A stretch of DNA of 64,000 nt from Natrinema caseinilyticum (GTDB lineage: Archaea; Halobacteriota; Halobacteria; Halobacteriales; Natrialbaceae): the NCBI RefSeq assembly GCF_024227435.1, contig NZ_CP100445.1, positions 1,981,369 to 2,045,368 on the forward strand, read 5' to 3'. A program made the position numbers and the translations under genes. The notes under the pieces are model-generated. The model was given only the letters and a program-made list of their open reading frames with translations. It did not search any database and was not told the origin of the DNA. This document shows positions 8,617 through 19,436 of this stretch, one piece after another. How positions within the stretch are numbered: position 1 is the first letter of the stretch; every line of letters starts with the position of its first letter.

Positions 8617-10861
8617 ACGGATGAGCAAGGTCTCGGTGACCGGCTCCAAGGGCGTGATGCCCACGGTCATCGAGACGATTCACGAGTTGGGTCTGGTTCA
8701 CCTCTCCGACTACGACGGATCCTGGGAAGCGTTCGACAACGGGAACCCGATCGGACGGGCCGACGAGTCCTCCGAGAAGCTGGTGACCGTCCGCGCCCTC
8801 CAGAGCACCCTCGATCTCTCGGCCGACGAGGTCGACGCGGCCGCACTCGAGTCGGGCTGGGAGGAACGGCTCGAGGAGATTCGAACGGGGGTCAACGAAC
8901 TCGACGACAGGCGGACGGAGATCAACGACGAACTCCGACAGATCAACGAGAAGATCGACGGCGTCGCTCCTTTCGCGGCGCTGGGGATCGACCTCGACTT
9001 GCTATCCGGGTACGAGTCGGTCGACGTGCTCGTCGGCGAGGGCTCGCTCGGGGACGTCGAATCCGCACTCGACGCGTCGGACGACGTCGGTGCCTTCGAG
9101 ACGTTCACCGGCGGCGACGTCGTGGCGATCGTGGCCGCACCGACCGAAGACGGCGACGAAAACGCGATCGACGAGGCGCTGGTCGGAGTCGAATTCACCC
9201 GCTACGAGGTTCCGGAGACGGACCAGAGCCCCGCCGACTACGTGTCGGACCTCGAGAGTCGAAAGCGCGACCTCGAGTCACAACTCGACGACATCGACGC
9301 GGAACTCGAGGAGATCAAGCGGGAGGAAGGGTCGTTCCTCCTGGGGGCCGAACAGGAGCTGACGATCGAGGTACAGCAAGCTGAGGCGCCGCTGCAGTTC
9401 GCGACGACCGACCACGCGTTCGTCGCGGAGGGATGGCTCCCGAGCGACGAGTACGATCGCCTCGTCGCGGCGCTCGACGGCGCCGTCGGCGACGGCCTCG
9501 AGATCGAGGAACTCGTCCGGGCGGATTACAACGACGAGGGCTATCCGACGCGGACGGAAGAGGTCGACCACGGCGGACCCGGCGAATCCGAGGGAATGTC
9601 CGAAGCGGAAGAAGAGGAGGTACAGGAGGCGCTCGCCGACGGTGGCACGACGACCGGAAGCGCCGGCGTCGTGACGATGGTCGACGAACCGCCGGTCATT
9701 CAGGATAATATCGGCCCCGCACAGCCGTTCGAGTTCCTGCTGCGATTGATCGACCGGCCTCGCTACAGCGAACTCGACCCGACCATCGTTCTGCTGCTGA
9801 CGTTCCCCGCGTTCTACGGGTTCATGCTGGGCGACCTCGGCTACGGGATCCTGTACACCATCGCCGGATACACGCTGTACAGCCGCTTCGACGAGGACAT
9901 CGTTCGGAGCCTGGGTGCGATCGGCATCTGGGCCGGCGGGTTCACGATGCTGTTCGGCATCCTGTACGGCGAGATATTCGGGATGCACGTGCTGGGAGAG
10001 GTTCTCTTCGGCGGCAGTCCGCCGCTGCACAAGGGGCTTCAGCCAGTGTACGCGAAGTACGGCCAGACGTGGCTGCTGGTGAGCGTCCTCATCGGACTGG
10101 CCCACCTTACCGTCGGGTACATCTTCGGGTTCGTCAACGACCTCGACCACGGCGTCGTCGACGCGTACCTCGAGAACGGCTCGTGGGCGCTGCTCATGAT
10201 CGGCGTCTGGGTCTGGATCCTCAGTCGCCACGGTGAAGGCGTCAAGCCGGACTTCCTGTACACCTCGTTCGGCACCGGTTCCGAGGCCGCGTACGAACTC
10301 GGCTTCACCGGCTTCGCCGCCGAGACCGGCCTGATGGTCGGCCTCCCGGTCGCAGTGATCGGGCTCGTGACGATGATCTACGGCGAAGTCAAACACTACG
10401 GCGTGCTCGGCGTCATCATCGGCGGCCTCGAGAGCTTCAACGTCCTCGGTGACGTCCTCTCGTATCTCCGAATAGCGGCGGTCATCCTCGCGAAGGCAGG
10501 CATGGCGTTCGTCGTCAACATGCTGTTCTTCGGGGTGTACGTCGTCGGTGAGGGGGAACACGCGGAGTGGCACTTCGGTACCAGCCACGCCCCCCAGAAG
10601 ATGCTCGAGCAGGGAACCTACCACGGTCACGAAGTGACCGAGGTCATGTTCGGCGGCTTGCTCCACGGCGGCATCGTGATGGCGATCCTGGGCGTGTTCA
10701 TCCTCGTCCTCGGCCACATCGTCGTCCTCCTGCTCGGCGTTACGAGCGCCGGCCTGCAGGGAATCCGTCTCGAGTACGTCGAGTTCTTCAACAAGTTCTA
10801 CGAAGGCGGTGGACGGGTATTCGAGCCCTTCGGCGGAATTCGGTCCGACGACAAGAACTGA
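8603..10861 (+). CDS. atpI: A-type ATP synthase subunit I (a subunit)
   Basis: A 752-residue membrane subunit of the ion-conducting sector. The N-terminal half (about 1-390) is cytoplasmic and holds two coiled-coil stretches; the C-terminal half has seven or eight membrane helices. Arg623 in LSYLRIAAVILAKAG corresponds to the conserved arginine that faces the K ring and releases protons. Length and architecture match the family. The ATG inside the end of atpH is used. A 207-base AT-richer gap follows before atpK. Confidence 0.95.
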   Translation: MLRPERMSKVSVTGSKGVMPTVIETIHELGLVHLSDYDGSWEAFDNGNPIGRADESSEKLVTVRALQSTLDLSADEVDAAALESGWEERLEEIRTGVNELDDRRTEINDELRQINEKIDGVAPFAALGIDLDLLSGYESVDVLVGEGSLGDVESALDASDDVGAFETFTGGDVVAIVAAPTEDGDENAIDEALVGVEFTRYEVPETDQSPADYVSDLESRKRDLESQLDDIDAELEEIKREEGSFLLGAEQELTIEVQQAEAPLQFATTDHAFVAEGWLPSDEYDRLVAALDGAVGDGLEIEELVRADYNDEGYPTRTEEVDHGGPGESEGMSEAEEEEVQEALADGGTTTGSAGVVTMVDEPPVIQDNIGPAQPFEFLLRLIDRPRYSELDPTIVLLLTFPAFYGFMLGDLGYGILYTIAGYTLYSRFDEDIVRSLGAIGIWAGGFTMLFGILYGEIFGMHVLGEVLFGGSPPLHKGLQPVYAKYGQTWLLVSVLIGLAHLTVGYIFGFVNDLDHGVVDAYLENGSWALLMIGVWVWILSRHGEGVKPDFLYTSFGTGSEAAYELGFTGFAAETGLMVGLPVAVIGLVTMIYGEVKHYGVLGVIIGGLESFNVLGDVLSYLRIAAVILAKAGMAFVVNMLFFGVYVVGEGEHAEWHFGTSHAPQKMLEQGTYHGHEVTEVMFGGLLHGGIVMAILGVFILVLGHIVVLLLGVTSAGLQGIRLEYVEFFNKFYEGGGRVFEPFGGIRSDDKN

Positions 10862-11002
10862 CTCGCCTCTCACCCGCGGATCTTGTTATTGTTACGCTTG
10901 CTAGCCCTCCGCATATTTTCCCATCAAAATCGAAAGGATAATACCCTCCGACGCCCCGTACCAACGGTTAGGACGGCAAAATCGGCAATTTGGTTTGGGA
11001 AG

Positions 11003-11009
11003 TTTTAAG
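11003..11009 (+). promoter_or_regulatory. Possible internal promoter before atpK
   Basis: The sequence ttttaag lies in the only long gap of the operon (10862-11068), which is visibly richer in A and T than the genes around it. It is about 60 bases before atpK, leaving room for a short leader. A separate promoter would help supply the multi-copy ring subunit. Inference from composition and position only. Confidence 0.3.
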
Positions 11010-11068
11010 AAGACGCTGGGGAGTAGTACCACCTGTCCGGTTGCAAAACCACAAAGGAAAACTCAATC

Positions 11069-11335
11069 ATGACAATCGAAACTCTACCCCAGATCGGACT
11101 CGCGCTGAACAGTGTCGCAGAGAACGCCGTCCCGCTCCAGGCGCTGGACCAGGGTGCAGCGGCGGCGATCGGTATCGGTCTCGCGGCAATCGGCGCGGGC
11201 TATGCGGAGCGAGGGATCGGGGCCTCCGTCGTCGGCGCGCTCGCCGAGGAGTCCATCTCGCCGGGTATCGGGATTCTGCTGACGGTCCTGCCCGAGACGC
11301 TCGTGATCTTCGCACTGGTCGCGCTCTTCGTCTAA
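11069..11335 (+). CDS. atpK: A-type ATP synthase subunit K (c ring)
   Basis: An 88-residue hydrophobic proteolipid with two membrane helices (AAAAIGIGLAAIGAGYAERG and GILLTVLPETLVIFALVALF). The glutamate in LPETLVIFAL is the ion-binding carboxylate of the ring. It has a single hairpin, not the duplicated form. The N-terminal 25 residues before the first helix are relatively long. Confidence 0.95.
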   Translation: MTIETLPQIGLALNSVAENAVPLQALDQGAAAAIGIGLAAIGAGYAERGIGASVVGALAEESISPGIGILLTVLPETLVIFALVALFV

Positions 11336-11359
11336 AGCGTCCTATCGAACTTTCTTACA

Positions 11360-11941
11360 ATGAGTCTGGATACAGTCGTTGAGGACATTCGAGAAGAGGC
11401 TCACGCGCGTGCGGAGGAGATCCGCGCTGAGGGCGAAGCGCGCGCCGAAGAGATCGAGTCGACCGCCCGGGAGGACGCAGACGAGATCGTCGCTGACGCC
11501 GAGGCCGACGTCGAGCGAGAAATCGAGCAACTGCGCGAACAGCGACTCTCCAGTGCGAAACTGGAGGCGAAACAGAAACGCCTGGAGGCACGCAGGGACG
11601 TCCTCGGGGAGGTCCACGAGGCGGTCGAGGACGAACTCGCCGCCCTCGAGGGAGACACCCGCGAGGAGCTCACCCGTGACCTGCTCGAGGCGGCGACCGA
11701 CGAGTTCGACGAGGGCGACGACGTCAGCGTCTACGGCCGCGGCGACGACGAGGAGCTGATCGACTCGATCCTCGCCGACTACGACGGCTACAAGTACGCC
11801 GGCGAGTACGACTGTCTCGGCGGCGTCGTCGCCGAGAGCGAGCAGTCCCGCGTCCGCATCAACAACACGTTCGACACGGTACTCGAGGACGTGTGGGAAG
11901 ACAACCTCCGGGAGATCAGCAATCGACTCTTCGAGCAATGA
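11360..11941 (+). CDS. atpE: A-type ATP synthase subunit E
   Basis: A 193-residue peripheral stalk subunit with a long charged N-terminal helix (EEAHARAEEIRAEGEARAEE) and a compact C-terminal domain with the family-typical YDGYKYAGEYDCLGGVVAES region. It forms the stator coiled coil with subunit H. Its TGA overlaps the ATG of atpC (ATGA), a sign of coupled translation. Confidence 0.93.
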   Translation: MSLDTVVEDIREEAHARAEEIRAEGEARAEEIESTAREDADEIVADAEADVEREIEQLREQRLSSAKLEAKQKRLEARRDVLGEVHEAVEDELAALEGDTREELTRDLLEAATDEFDEGDDVSVYGRGDDEELIDSILADYDGYKYAGEYDCLGGVVAESEQSRVRINNTFDTVLEDVWEDNLREISNRLFEQ

Positions 11942-12990
11942 GTTCAGGTGCCTCGAATCCGGAATACGTGAACGCTCGCGTTCGCTCGCGACAGGCGGCG
12001 ATGTTGGCGGACGAGGACTACCGCAAGCTGATCCGGATGGGGCCGAGCGAGATCGCACGGTTCATGGAGGAAACGGAGTACGAACGCGAGATCAACGAAC
12101 TCGGAACGCGGTTTTCGGGCGTCAACCTGATCGAGTACGCCCTGAACCGCAACCTCGCGAAGCACTTCAACGACCTGCTCGAATGGGCGGAGGGGCGACT
12201 CTACGACCTCATCGCCCGGTACCTCCGGAAATTCGACGTCTGGAATCTCAAGACGATCATCCGCGGGATCTACACGGATTCGGACGCCGACGCGATCCGG
12301 ACGGACCTCATCCGCGCCGGCGAACTCGACGATCGGACGCTGGACCGGCTGGTCGAACTCGACTCGATCGAAGACGTGATCGAAGTCGTCGGCGGGACGA
12401 TTTTCGCGGACCCGCTCGCGGACGCCTACGAAGAGTACGAAGCCGTCGGGACGCTCGTCCCGCTCGAGAACGCGCTCGACCGCGCGTTCTACGAGAACTT
12501 ACTCGAGGACCTCGGTCGGCCACAGGAGGGGCCGGAAGCCACCTACGTCGAGTTCCTGCAGACGGAGATCGACTTCCGGAACGCGCGAAACGCGTTGCGA
12601 CTCGCGCGAAGCGGTGCCGATCTGGACCCGGCAGCCTACTACATCGAGGGCGGCGTCCTGTTCGACGAGTCGGAGCTGAATCGGCTGGTCGGTCACTACG
12701 ACGAACTCGTCGACCACATCGCGGAAAACAAACGCTACGGCGACCGCCTCTCGGGAGCGCTGGAACGGCTGCGCGATGCTGACAGCCTTATACAGTTCGA
12801 ACACGCACTAGATGCTGCGTTGCTCGAGTACGCGGACACGCTCTCGAGCATCTATCCGACCACCATTACCCCCGTTCTCTCGTACATCCTCGCGAAAGAG
12901 CGCGAGGTCGAGAACATCCGTGCGATCGCACGGGGACGCGAGGTCGGGCTCGACGAGAGCGAAATCGAAGAGGAGCTGGTGATCCTATGA
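11938..12990 (+). CDS. atpC: A-type ATP synthase subunit C
   Basis: A 350-residue helical protein that joins the central stalk to the K ring. Repeated YxNxRVR/RxxK-like segments and the VNARVRSRQAAML start are those of the family, which contains three similar helical modules. The frame is open 45 bases further upstream, but the ATG overlapping the atpE stop is chosen. The stop overlaps the atpF ATG by four bases. Confidence 0.93.
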   Translation: MSSGASNPEYVNARVRSRQAAMLADEDYRKLIRMGPSEIARFMEETEYEREINELGTRFSGVNLIEYALNRNLAKHFNDLLEWAEGRLYDLIARYLRKFDVWNLKTIIRGIYTDSDADAIRTDLIRAGELDDRTLDRLVELDSIEDVIEVVGGTIFADPLADAYEEYEAVGTLVPLENALDRAFYENLLEDLGRPQEGPEATYVEFLQTEIDFRNARNALRLARSGADLDPAAYYIEGGVLFDESELNRLVGHYDELVDHIAENKRYGDRLSGALERLRDADSLIQFEHALDAALLEYADTLSSIYPTTITPVLSYILAKEREVENIRAIARGREVGLDESEIEEELVIL

Positions 12991-13319
12991 GCCAGGAAAT
13001 TGCAGTCGTCGGCAGCCCGGAGTTTACGACCGGCTTCCGCCTCGCGGGAGTCAGACGGTTCGAAAACGTTCCGGACGACGAGAAAGAAGAGCGACTAGAC
13101 GACGCGGCGACGGCGGCCCTCGAAGACGAGGGCGTCGGGATCGTCGTCATGCACGACGACGACCTCGAGCACCTGTCGCGCAACGTTCGCCAGGAGGTCG
13201 AGACGAGCGTCGAGCCGGTCGTCGTCACCATCGGCAGCGGGACCGGTGGCGGCGGGCTGCGCGACCAGATCAAACGTGCGATCGGTATCGACCTGATGGA
13301 AGAAGAAGAAAGCGAGTAA
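12987..13319 (+). CDS. atpF: A-type ATP synthase subunit F
   Basis: A 110-residue Rossmann-like subunit of the central rotor stalk. [20 protein letters not shown] and the [13 protein letters not shown] segment are typical. The acidic C-terminal tail is short. It overlaps atpC by four bases and is followed by atpA after four bases. Confidence 0.93.
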   Translation: MSQEIAVVGSPEFTTGFRLAGVRRFENVPDDEKEERLDDAATAALEDEGVGIVVMHDDDLEHLSRNVRQEVETSVEPVVVTIGSGTGGGGLRDQIKRAIGIDLMEEEESE

Positions 13320-13323
13320 CACT

Positions 13324-15087
<1,764 letters not shown>

Positions 15088-15089
15088 CA

Positions 15090-16505
15090 ATGAAAGAGTA
15101 CCAGACTATCACGGAAATCAGCGGTCCGCTGGTGTTCGCCGAGGTCGACGAGCCCGTTGGCTACGACGAAATCGTCGAGATCGAGACGCCACAGGGCGAC
15201 ACCCTGCGCGGACAGGTACTGGAATCGAGCGAGGGGATCGTCTCGATCCAGGTGTTCGAGGGCACGGGCGGGATCGACCGCAACGCCTCCGTTCGCTTCC
15301 TGGGCGAGACGATGAAGATGCCCGTCACCGAGGATCTGCTCGGACGGGTCCTGGACGGGTCCGGGAACCCGATCGACGGCGGCCCGGAGATCGTCCCCGA
15401 CGAGCGCCGCGACATCGTCGGCGAAGCGATCAACCCCTTCTCGCGCGAATACCCCGAGGAGTTCATCCAGACCGGCGTCTCCGCCATCGACGGCATGAAC
15501 ACGCTGGTCCGGGGCCAGAAGCTGCCGATCTTCTCCGGATCGGGACTGCCCCACAACGAACTCGCACTCCAGATCGCCCGTCAGGCGACGGTGCCGGAAG
15601 AAGAGGAAGGCGAGGGCGAAGGCTCCGAGTTCGCGGTCATCTTCGGCGCGATGGGAATCACCGCCGAAGAGGCAAACGAGTTCATGGACGACTTCGAGCG
15701 CACCGGCGCGCTCGAGCGCTCGGTCGTCTTCATGAACCTCGCGGACGACCCCGCGGTCGAACGGCAGGTCACGCCGCGACTCGCGTTGACGACCGCCGAG
15801 TACCTGGCCTTCGAGGAGGGCTACCACGTCCTGGTCATTCTGACGGACATGACCAACTACTGTGAGGCGCTGCGCGAGATCGGTGCCGCACGCGAGGAGG
15901 TTCCGGGACGTCGTGGCTACCCCGGGTACATGTACACCGACCTGGCGCAGCTCTACGAGCGCGCGGGTCGAATCGAGGGCAAGGAGGGGTCGGTCACGCA
16001 GATTCCGATCCTGACGATGCCCGGCGACGACGACACCCACCCGATTCCGGACCTGACCGGCTACATCACCGAGGGTCAGATCATGATGGATCGGGACCTG
16101 AACAGTCAGGGGATCGAACCGCCGATCAACGTCCTGCCCAGCCTCTCGCGGCTGATGGACGACGGGATCGGCGAGGGCCTGACCCGCGAAGACCACGGCG
16201 ACGTCTCCGACCAGATGTACGCCGCCTACGCGGAGGGTGAGGACCTGCGCGACCTCGTGAACATCGTCGGCCGCGAGGCGCTGTCCGAACGCGACAACAA
16301 GTTCCTCGACTTCGCCGACCGCTTCGAAGCGGAGTTCGTCCAGCAGGGCTACGACACCAACCGCTCGATCGAGCAGACGCTCGAGGTCGGCTGGGACCTG
16401 CTGTCTGCGCTCCCGAAAACGGAGCTCAACCGGATCGACGAGGACCTCATCGAAGAGCACTACCGCGAAGACGAGACGGAATCCGTCGAAGTCGAAGCCG
16501 AGTAA
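15090..16505 (+). CDS. atpB: A-type ATP synthase regulatory subunit B
   Basis: A 471-residue non-catalytic head subunit. It shares the catalytic fold but lacks a normal P-loop ([13 protein letters not shown] replaces it), as in the family. The start [14 protein letters not shown] begins three bases after the atpA stop; the frame is open upstream but that part lies inside atpA. It is the last subunit gene before the island; atpD follows only 5.5 kb later. Confidence 0.97.
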   Translation: MKEYQTITEISGPLVFAEVDEPVGYDEIVEIETPQGDTLRGQVLESSEGIVSIQVFEGTGGIDRNASVRFLGETMKMPVTEDLLGRVLDGSGNPIDGGPEIVPDERRDIVGEAINPFSREYPEEFIQTGVSAIDGMNTLVRGQKLPIFSGSGLPHNELALQIARQATVPEEEEGEGEGSEFAVIFGAMGITAEEANEFMDDFERTGALERSVVFMNLADDPAVERQVTPRLALTTAEYLAFEEGYHVLVILTDMTNYCEALREIGAAREEVPGRRGYPGYMYTDLAQLYERAGRIEGKEGSVTQIPILTMPGDDDTHPIPDLTGYITEGQIMMDRDLNSQGIEPPINVLPSLSRLMDDGIGEGLTREDHGDVSDQMYAAYAEGEDLRDLVNIVGREALSERDNKFLDFADRFEAEFVQQGYDTNRSIEQTLEVGWDLLSALPKTELNRIDEDLIEEHYREDETESVEVEAE

Positions 16506-16608
16506 TCACACGACTCGAGGGATCCGAGATTTTCCTTCTGTTCGTTCGAAGTGCTCCGACGAACTCGTCGTTCATGCCTTACACCAACTCACCGTCGCTG
16601 ACCGCCCG

Positions 16609-16712
16609 GTGGACTGTCAGCTCGTGCCGGGTTCTTCGACTAGATGCGCATCCACTACGGCGACGACGAGGCGGTCGTCGCCACCACAGGCGAACGGCTC
16701 ACGCACACCCGG
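16609..16712 (+). pseudogene. Decayed copy of the 5' end of the acyl-CoA ligase gene
   Basis: The segment aligns with the beginning of the ligase gene at 19437-21059. An identical 36-base core, ending gtcgtcgccaccac, occurs at 16652-16687 and 19493-19528. Similarity extends from ctcgtgccgg on the left to about 16712 on the right, with one base deleted before the core, so the frame is broken. Upstream it keeps a possible GTG start (GTG-GAC-TGT-CAG). The simplest reading is that the ligase gene once followed atpB directly and that the island was inserted near its start, leaving this stub. Confidence 0.7.
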
Positions 16713-16761
16713 TGTACTCTTGCGCACATTTAACTAAATCAGATGTTCCTGCAACAAAATG

Positions 16762-16768
16762 CTTATAA
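16762..16768 (+). promoter_or_regulatory. TATA box of the 55-residue membrane peptide gene
   Basis: cttataa lies 25-27 bases before the ATG at 16791, the leaderless spacing. The surrounding sequence is AT-rich compared with the atp genes. Confidence 0.5.
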
Positions 16769-16790
16769 CCAATGGTGAGGATGTGTGAAT

Positions 16791-16958
16791 ATGGTTGAGA
16801 GGATACAGATTGGCATTACGATTGCATTCATCATTATCGCGATTGCATTATTTTTCTGGGGTCAATCTACAGAGATCAATAGCAAAGCATTATATGCTCT
16901 GCTAATCGGTGTCGGGGTTATCATTCCAACAATTATTACGTCAATCTTGTCTGATTGA
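16791..16958 (+). CDS. Small two-helix membrane peptide (55 residues)
   Basis: The product starts MVERIQIGITIAFIIIAIAL, giving a first membrane helix, then a short polar loop (WGQSTEINSK), then a second helix (ALYALLIGVGVIIPTIITSI) and ends LSD. Codon use is much richer in A and T than in the atp genes, in line with the rest of the island. A TATA box stands at leaderless distance. It converges on the broken bPH2 gene and lies 1.6 kb from the halocin-like gene. It could be an immunity or accessory peptide (inference from place and size). No family recognised. Confidence 0.6.
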   Translation: MVERIQIGITIAFIIIAIALFFWGQSTEINSKALYALLIGVGVIIPTIITSILSD

Positions 16959-16988
16959 TCAAACTGTGGTCCTTGGTCTCTCGGTACC

Positions 16989-18534
16989 TTATCTCTCTAC
17001 TCGTTCTTTCAGACCGTACCGTTGACGCTGTGGATTCGACAGTCGGTCCTGTAAGGAAGACCGACACTCGTTGTGAATACATCGTGCATCATGTGGATGT
17101 ACATCGATCACAGTCGGTGACCGATCGAATACCGCCGTCGCGCTTGCTGTATCGAAAATAAAACTTGCCAATTTCCATCGCCTTTGAAACACTGTTTGTT
17201 TGACCGACCCGGACTGGAAACGAAAATAGGGAACGATTCGAGTAGTGCGGTTCCAAAACCCGCTTCGAACCACGAAACAGTGGTCACCAATATGGTATCC
17301 AAGATTAGCCCATTTAACGTGTGCAGCGACAGGGGCCAGCGGAAGCAATAGTAACGGCCCGTACCAATAGTGGAAACCTGTCGTGACTGTTGCGGCTATA
17401 GCGACTACGAAAACGATGCCGATAGAAATCGTGTATTGCATAGCGTACCTCGTTCAAGCACGCTTTGGGGGGCGTTCGAACGCTGGGTCTTCAAATTCGA
17501 ATAGACCGTGTGCAAAACGCCACACCCGTGACCCGTGAGCGAGGGGAATAATTAATTCGCGACCGTGACGCTCAGCATTGTCGGTTCCCCCGGCACCAGC
17601 AGTTTCTACTGATAGCTTCGCCATTCCAAGGAACCTAACGGGGACAGACTCCGAAATTCGGAGTGTTTGTATTTTTTCGTATGGAACCGTTCCGCTTCGG
17701 GTGCTTATCATCCCGCGTCTATAGACGAGTGAATCGTTCAGTCGTCCGAGAGCGTGGCCGTAATATTGTAAGCCGGTGAGAACGGCGCTACATGCCCAGA
17801 GCCCGATGAAAGCAAGCGGTCCCCAGACGGGAGTCAGTGCGAAGACACCTTCAGGATTGATTGCATCGAGAGCAAGTTGATCCGGCCCGCCGAGGGGTTG
17901 TGCGAGTTGAAGAAGTTCCGGTCCGAATAAATCATTGATAGCCGGGAGACTTATTGTGGCAAGTAAGACCGTCCCCTGGTAAAAATGACGTCAGGCAGAG
18001 GATAAGAAACTCTGATCGATTGAGTGAAAATAGATGTGTTGGTGACTGACTTGCCCCGTCACTCTCGGTGGCTTCGTCTCGAATAGTCTGCTGTAGTCGT
18101 TCCGCCTCTCCGATGGAGATACATCCGAGGACGACTTCTGACGTGGTCTCGCCCGCCGTCTCAATCATGACAGTTGCAACTCCGAGAAGACGGGATACCG
18201 CTCCCCGTTGAACGTGAATATTCTGCACGCGCGTATACGGTATTTCTCGTGTCGTTCTGGCGAGAACACCGGAATTGATGACGAGAGAGTGGCTCCGATC
18301 TTCGTATTTGAAACAGAGGTACCGAGCGATTCCGTATATCGGGCCGATGAAGACGAGAACGAACGATAAATCAAGCAAAACTGCAACCCGCTCCATTGGA
18401 AACAGAATAGTCAAAAGACCAGTTACAAAGATGGGTGCCCCGAGTCCAAGTAACATGCCTTTGGAAAATAATTGAACGGCGCTAAATATGTGCAACCGTT
18501 TCGCGGTATGGCGATCGCTTTGTTCAGGAATCAT
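16989..18534 (-). pseudogene. Broken three-domain bPH2 membrane protein (YdbT-like)
   Basis: Three frames read in order on the minus strand together give one protein of about 510 residues with three membrane/bPH2 modules. The domains begin near SHSLVINSGVLARTTREIPY, LVYRRGMISTRSGTVPYEKI and FVVRSGFWNRTTRIVPYFRF. The first break is a one-base excess in a run of five A (17981-17985); removing it restores the frame into the second domain. The second is an in-frame TGA at 17454-17456 (ERPPKRA-stop-TRYAMQYTI), most simply a CGA to TGA change. The bPH2 family is PF03703. The gene follows the halocin-like gene by 63 bases on the same strand, so it probably belonged to that locus. Confidence 0.8.
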
Positions 18535-18597
18535 TCAAACATTACACTATTTACTCATGTTAGATTTGGCCTCAAATAAATGCGTTAGTGTTATATT

Positions 18598-19050
18598 TCA
18601 GCAGAGATTTACTTCCTCTTCACACACACTATCAGCGAGCGATCCAGTGCAGCCGTACGTTGATGCAAATGCGCAGGTTACGTTCACGATGGTGAGGCAC
18701 CCGACACCTCCTATGCCGCCACTAATAATACCGAAGAAACCGCAGGCGAACCCACCTGCTGCACCACAAACGTTTTGACAGATGAGAGGAACTGCCCACT
18801 TGCACTCGTCACGAGGACCATTACCAACTCCTTGGATAGTCACCTGGCCCGAACCTCTCCGATTTTCCACTGATTCCATCGTTTCTCGGATTTCTTTCTC
18901 AGGAGTAACGACCCTCTTCGTAAGATCGGATTCAGTGGACTGTGTTGAAAGCCTGTCGGAGGATGAACCATCATCTACTGCATCGTACACCGCAAGACGA
19001 TGCTCAGCATCGATGCTGGAATTCTCACTTTCATCTCTTCGTAGTGACAT
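18598..19050 (-). CDS. Halocin C8-like antimicrobial peptide precursor
   Basis: A 150-residue protein. Residues 1-80 are polar and charged; residues 83-150 hold nine cysteines (83, 91, 95, 103, 118, 126, 134, 143, 150). The intervals 8,4,8,15,8,8,9,7 compare with 8,4,8,14,8,9,9,6 in the last nine cysteines of mature halocin C8 as I remember it. Both contain an AAGGF.CG..GI core and end in cysteine. The first of the ten halocin cysteines is absent. Halocin C8 is made as a longer Tat-exported precursor whose N-terminal part gives immunity. Here no Tat signal is seen and an in-frame TAA lies 12 bases before the ATG, so the N-terminal part may have been lost. Confidence 0.85.
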   Translation of the reverse strand: MSLRRDESENSSIDAEHRLAVYDAVDDGSSSDRLSTQSTESDLTKRVVTPEKEIRETMESVENRRGSGQVTIQGVGNGPRDECKWAVPLICQNVCGAAGGFACGFFGIISGGIGGVGCLTIVNVTCAFASTYGCTGSLADSVCEEEVNLC

Positions 19051-19098
19051 CCTCGCCCGCCGTTAACAGCGGGATTCTCTCGGTGCTTAAAGATCGTG
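19046..19098 (-). mobile_element. IS200/IS605-like terminal hairpin remnant
   Basis: On the minus strand, gagagaatcccgctgttaac and the following cggcgggcgaggatgtcac form an imperfect hairpin (arms 19056-19060 and 19069-19073, TTAA loop). It resembles, from memory, the right end that follows tnpB genes in haloarchaeal IS200/IS605 elements. No tnpB-coding sequence was recognised upstream, so this would be a leftover end. It abuts the ATG of the halocin-like gene. Confidence 0.4.
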
Positions 19099-19436
19099 TG
19101 ACGGTTCACAGAATTGTAACGCGGATGCCTCGGGATCGTCCGTAAATTGGATATTTCAGTGAGCGGGCGAGACCGAAGCTCTTGCTGTCATCGAGAATCT
19201 TCGATTTTCGAACGACTTGACTCCGAGTCTGTTGACATACAATAGTAGTTGTTGAAACGATTCACTCACCGTTAGCAATGAAGCGGCCAGCAACGACTCG
19301 CCCGCCGCGAATGCGCGAGCAGGGTGTGCACTGACTTCAACGACTCCTGTAACTCTGCTCACTCCAAAACATTCCCTTCCGTGATCGTTCTCCACGTGTG
19401 ACAGATGAAAACTATCGTATGTACTGCCCGCAAAGA

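Noticed and set aside
9278-10873. 531-residue minus-strand frame opposite atpI
   Set aside because: Antisense shadow with no domain; atpI is certain on the other strand.
17439-17460. Programmed readthrough or selenocysteine at the TGA in the bPH2 gene
   Set aside because: A second, independent frameshift exists in the same gene, and haloarchaea are not known to me to use selenocysteine; pseudogene decay is simpler.
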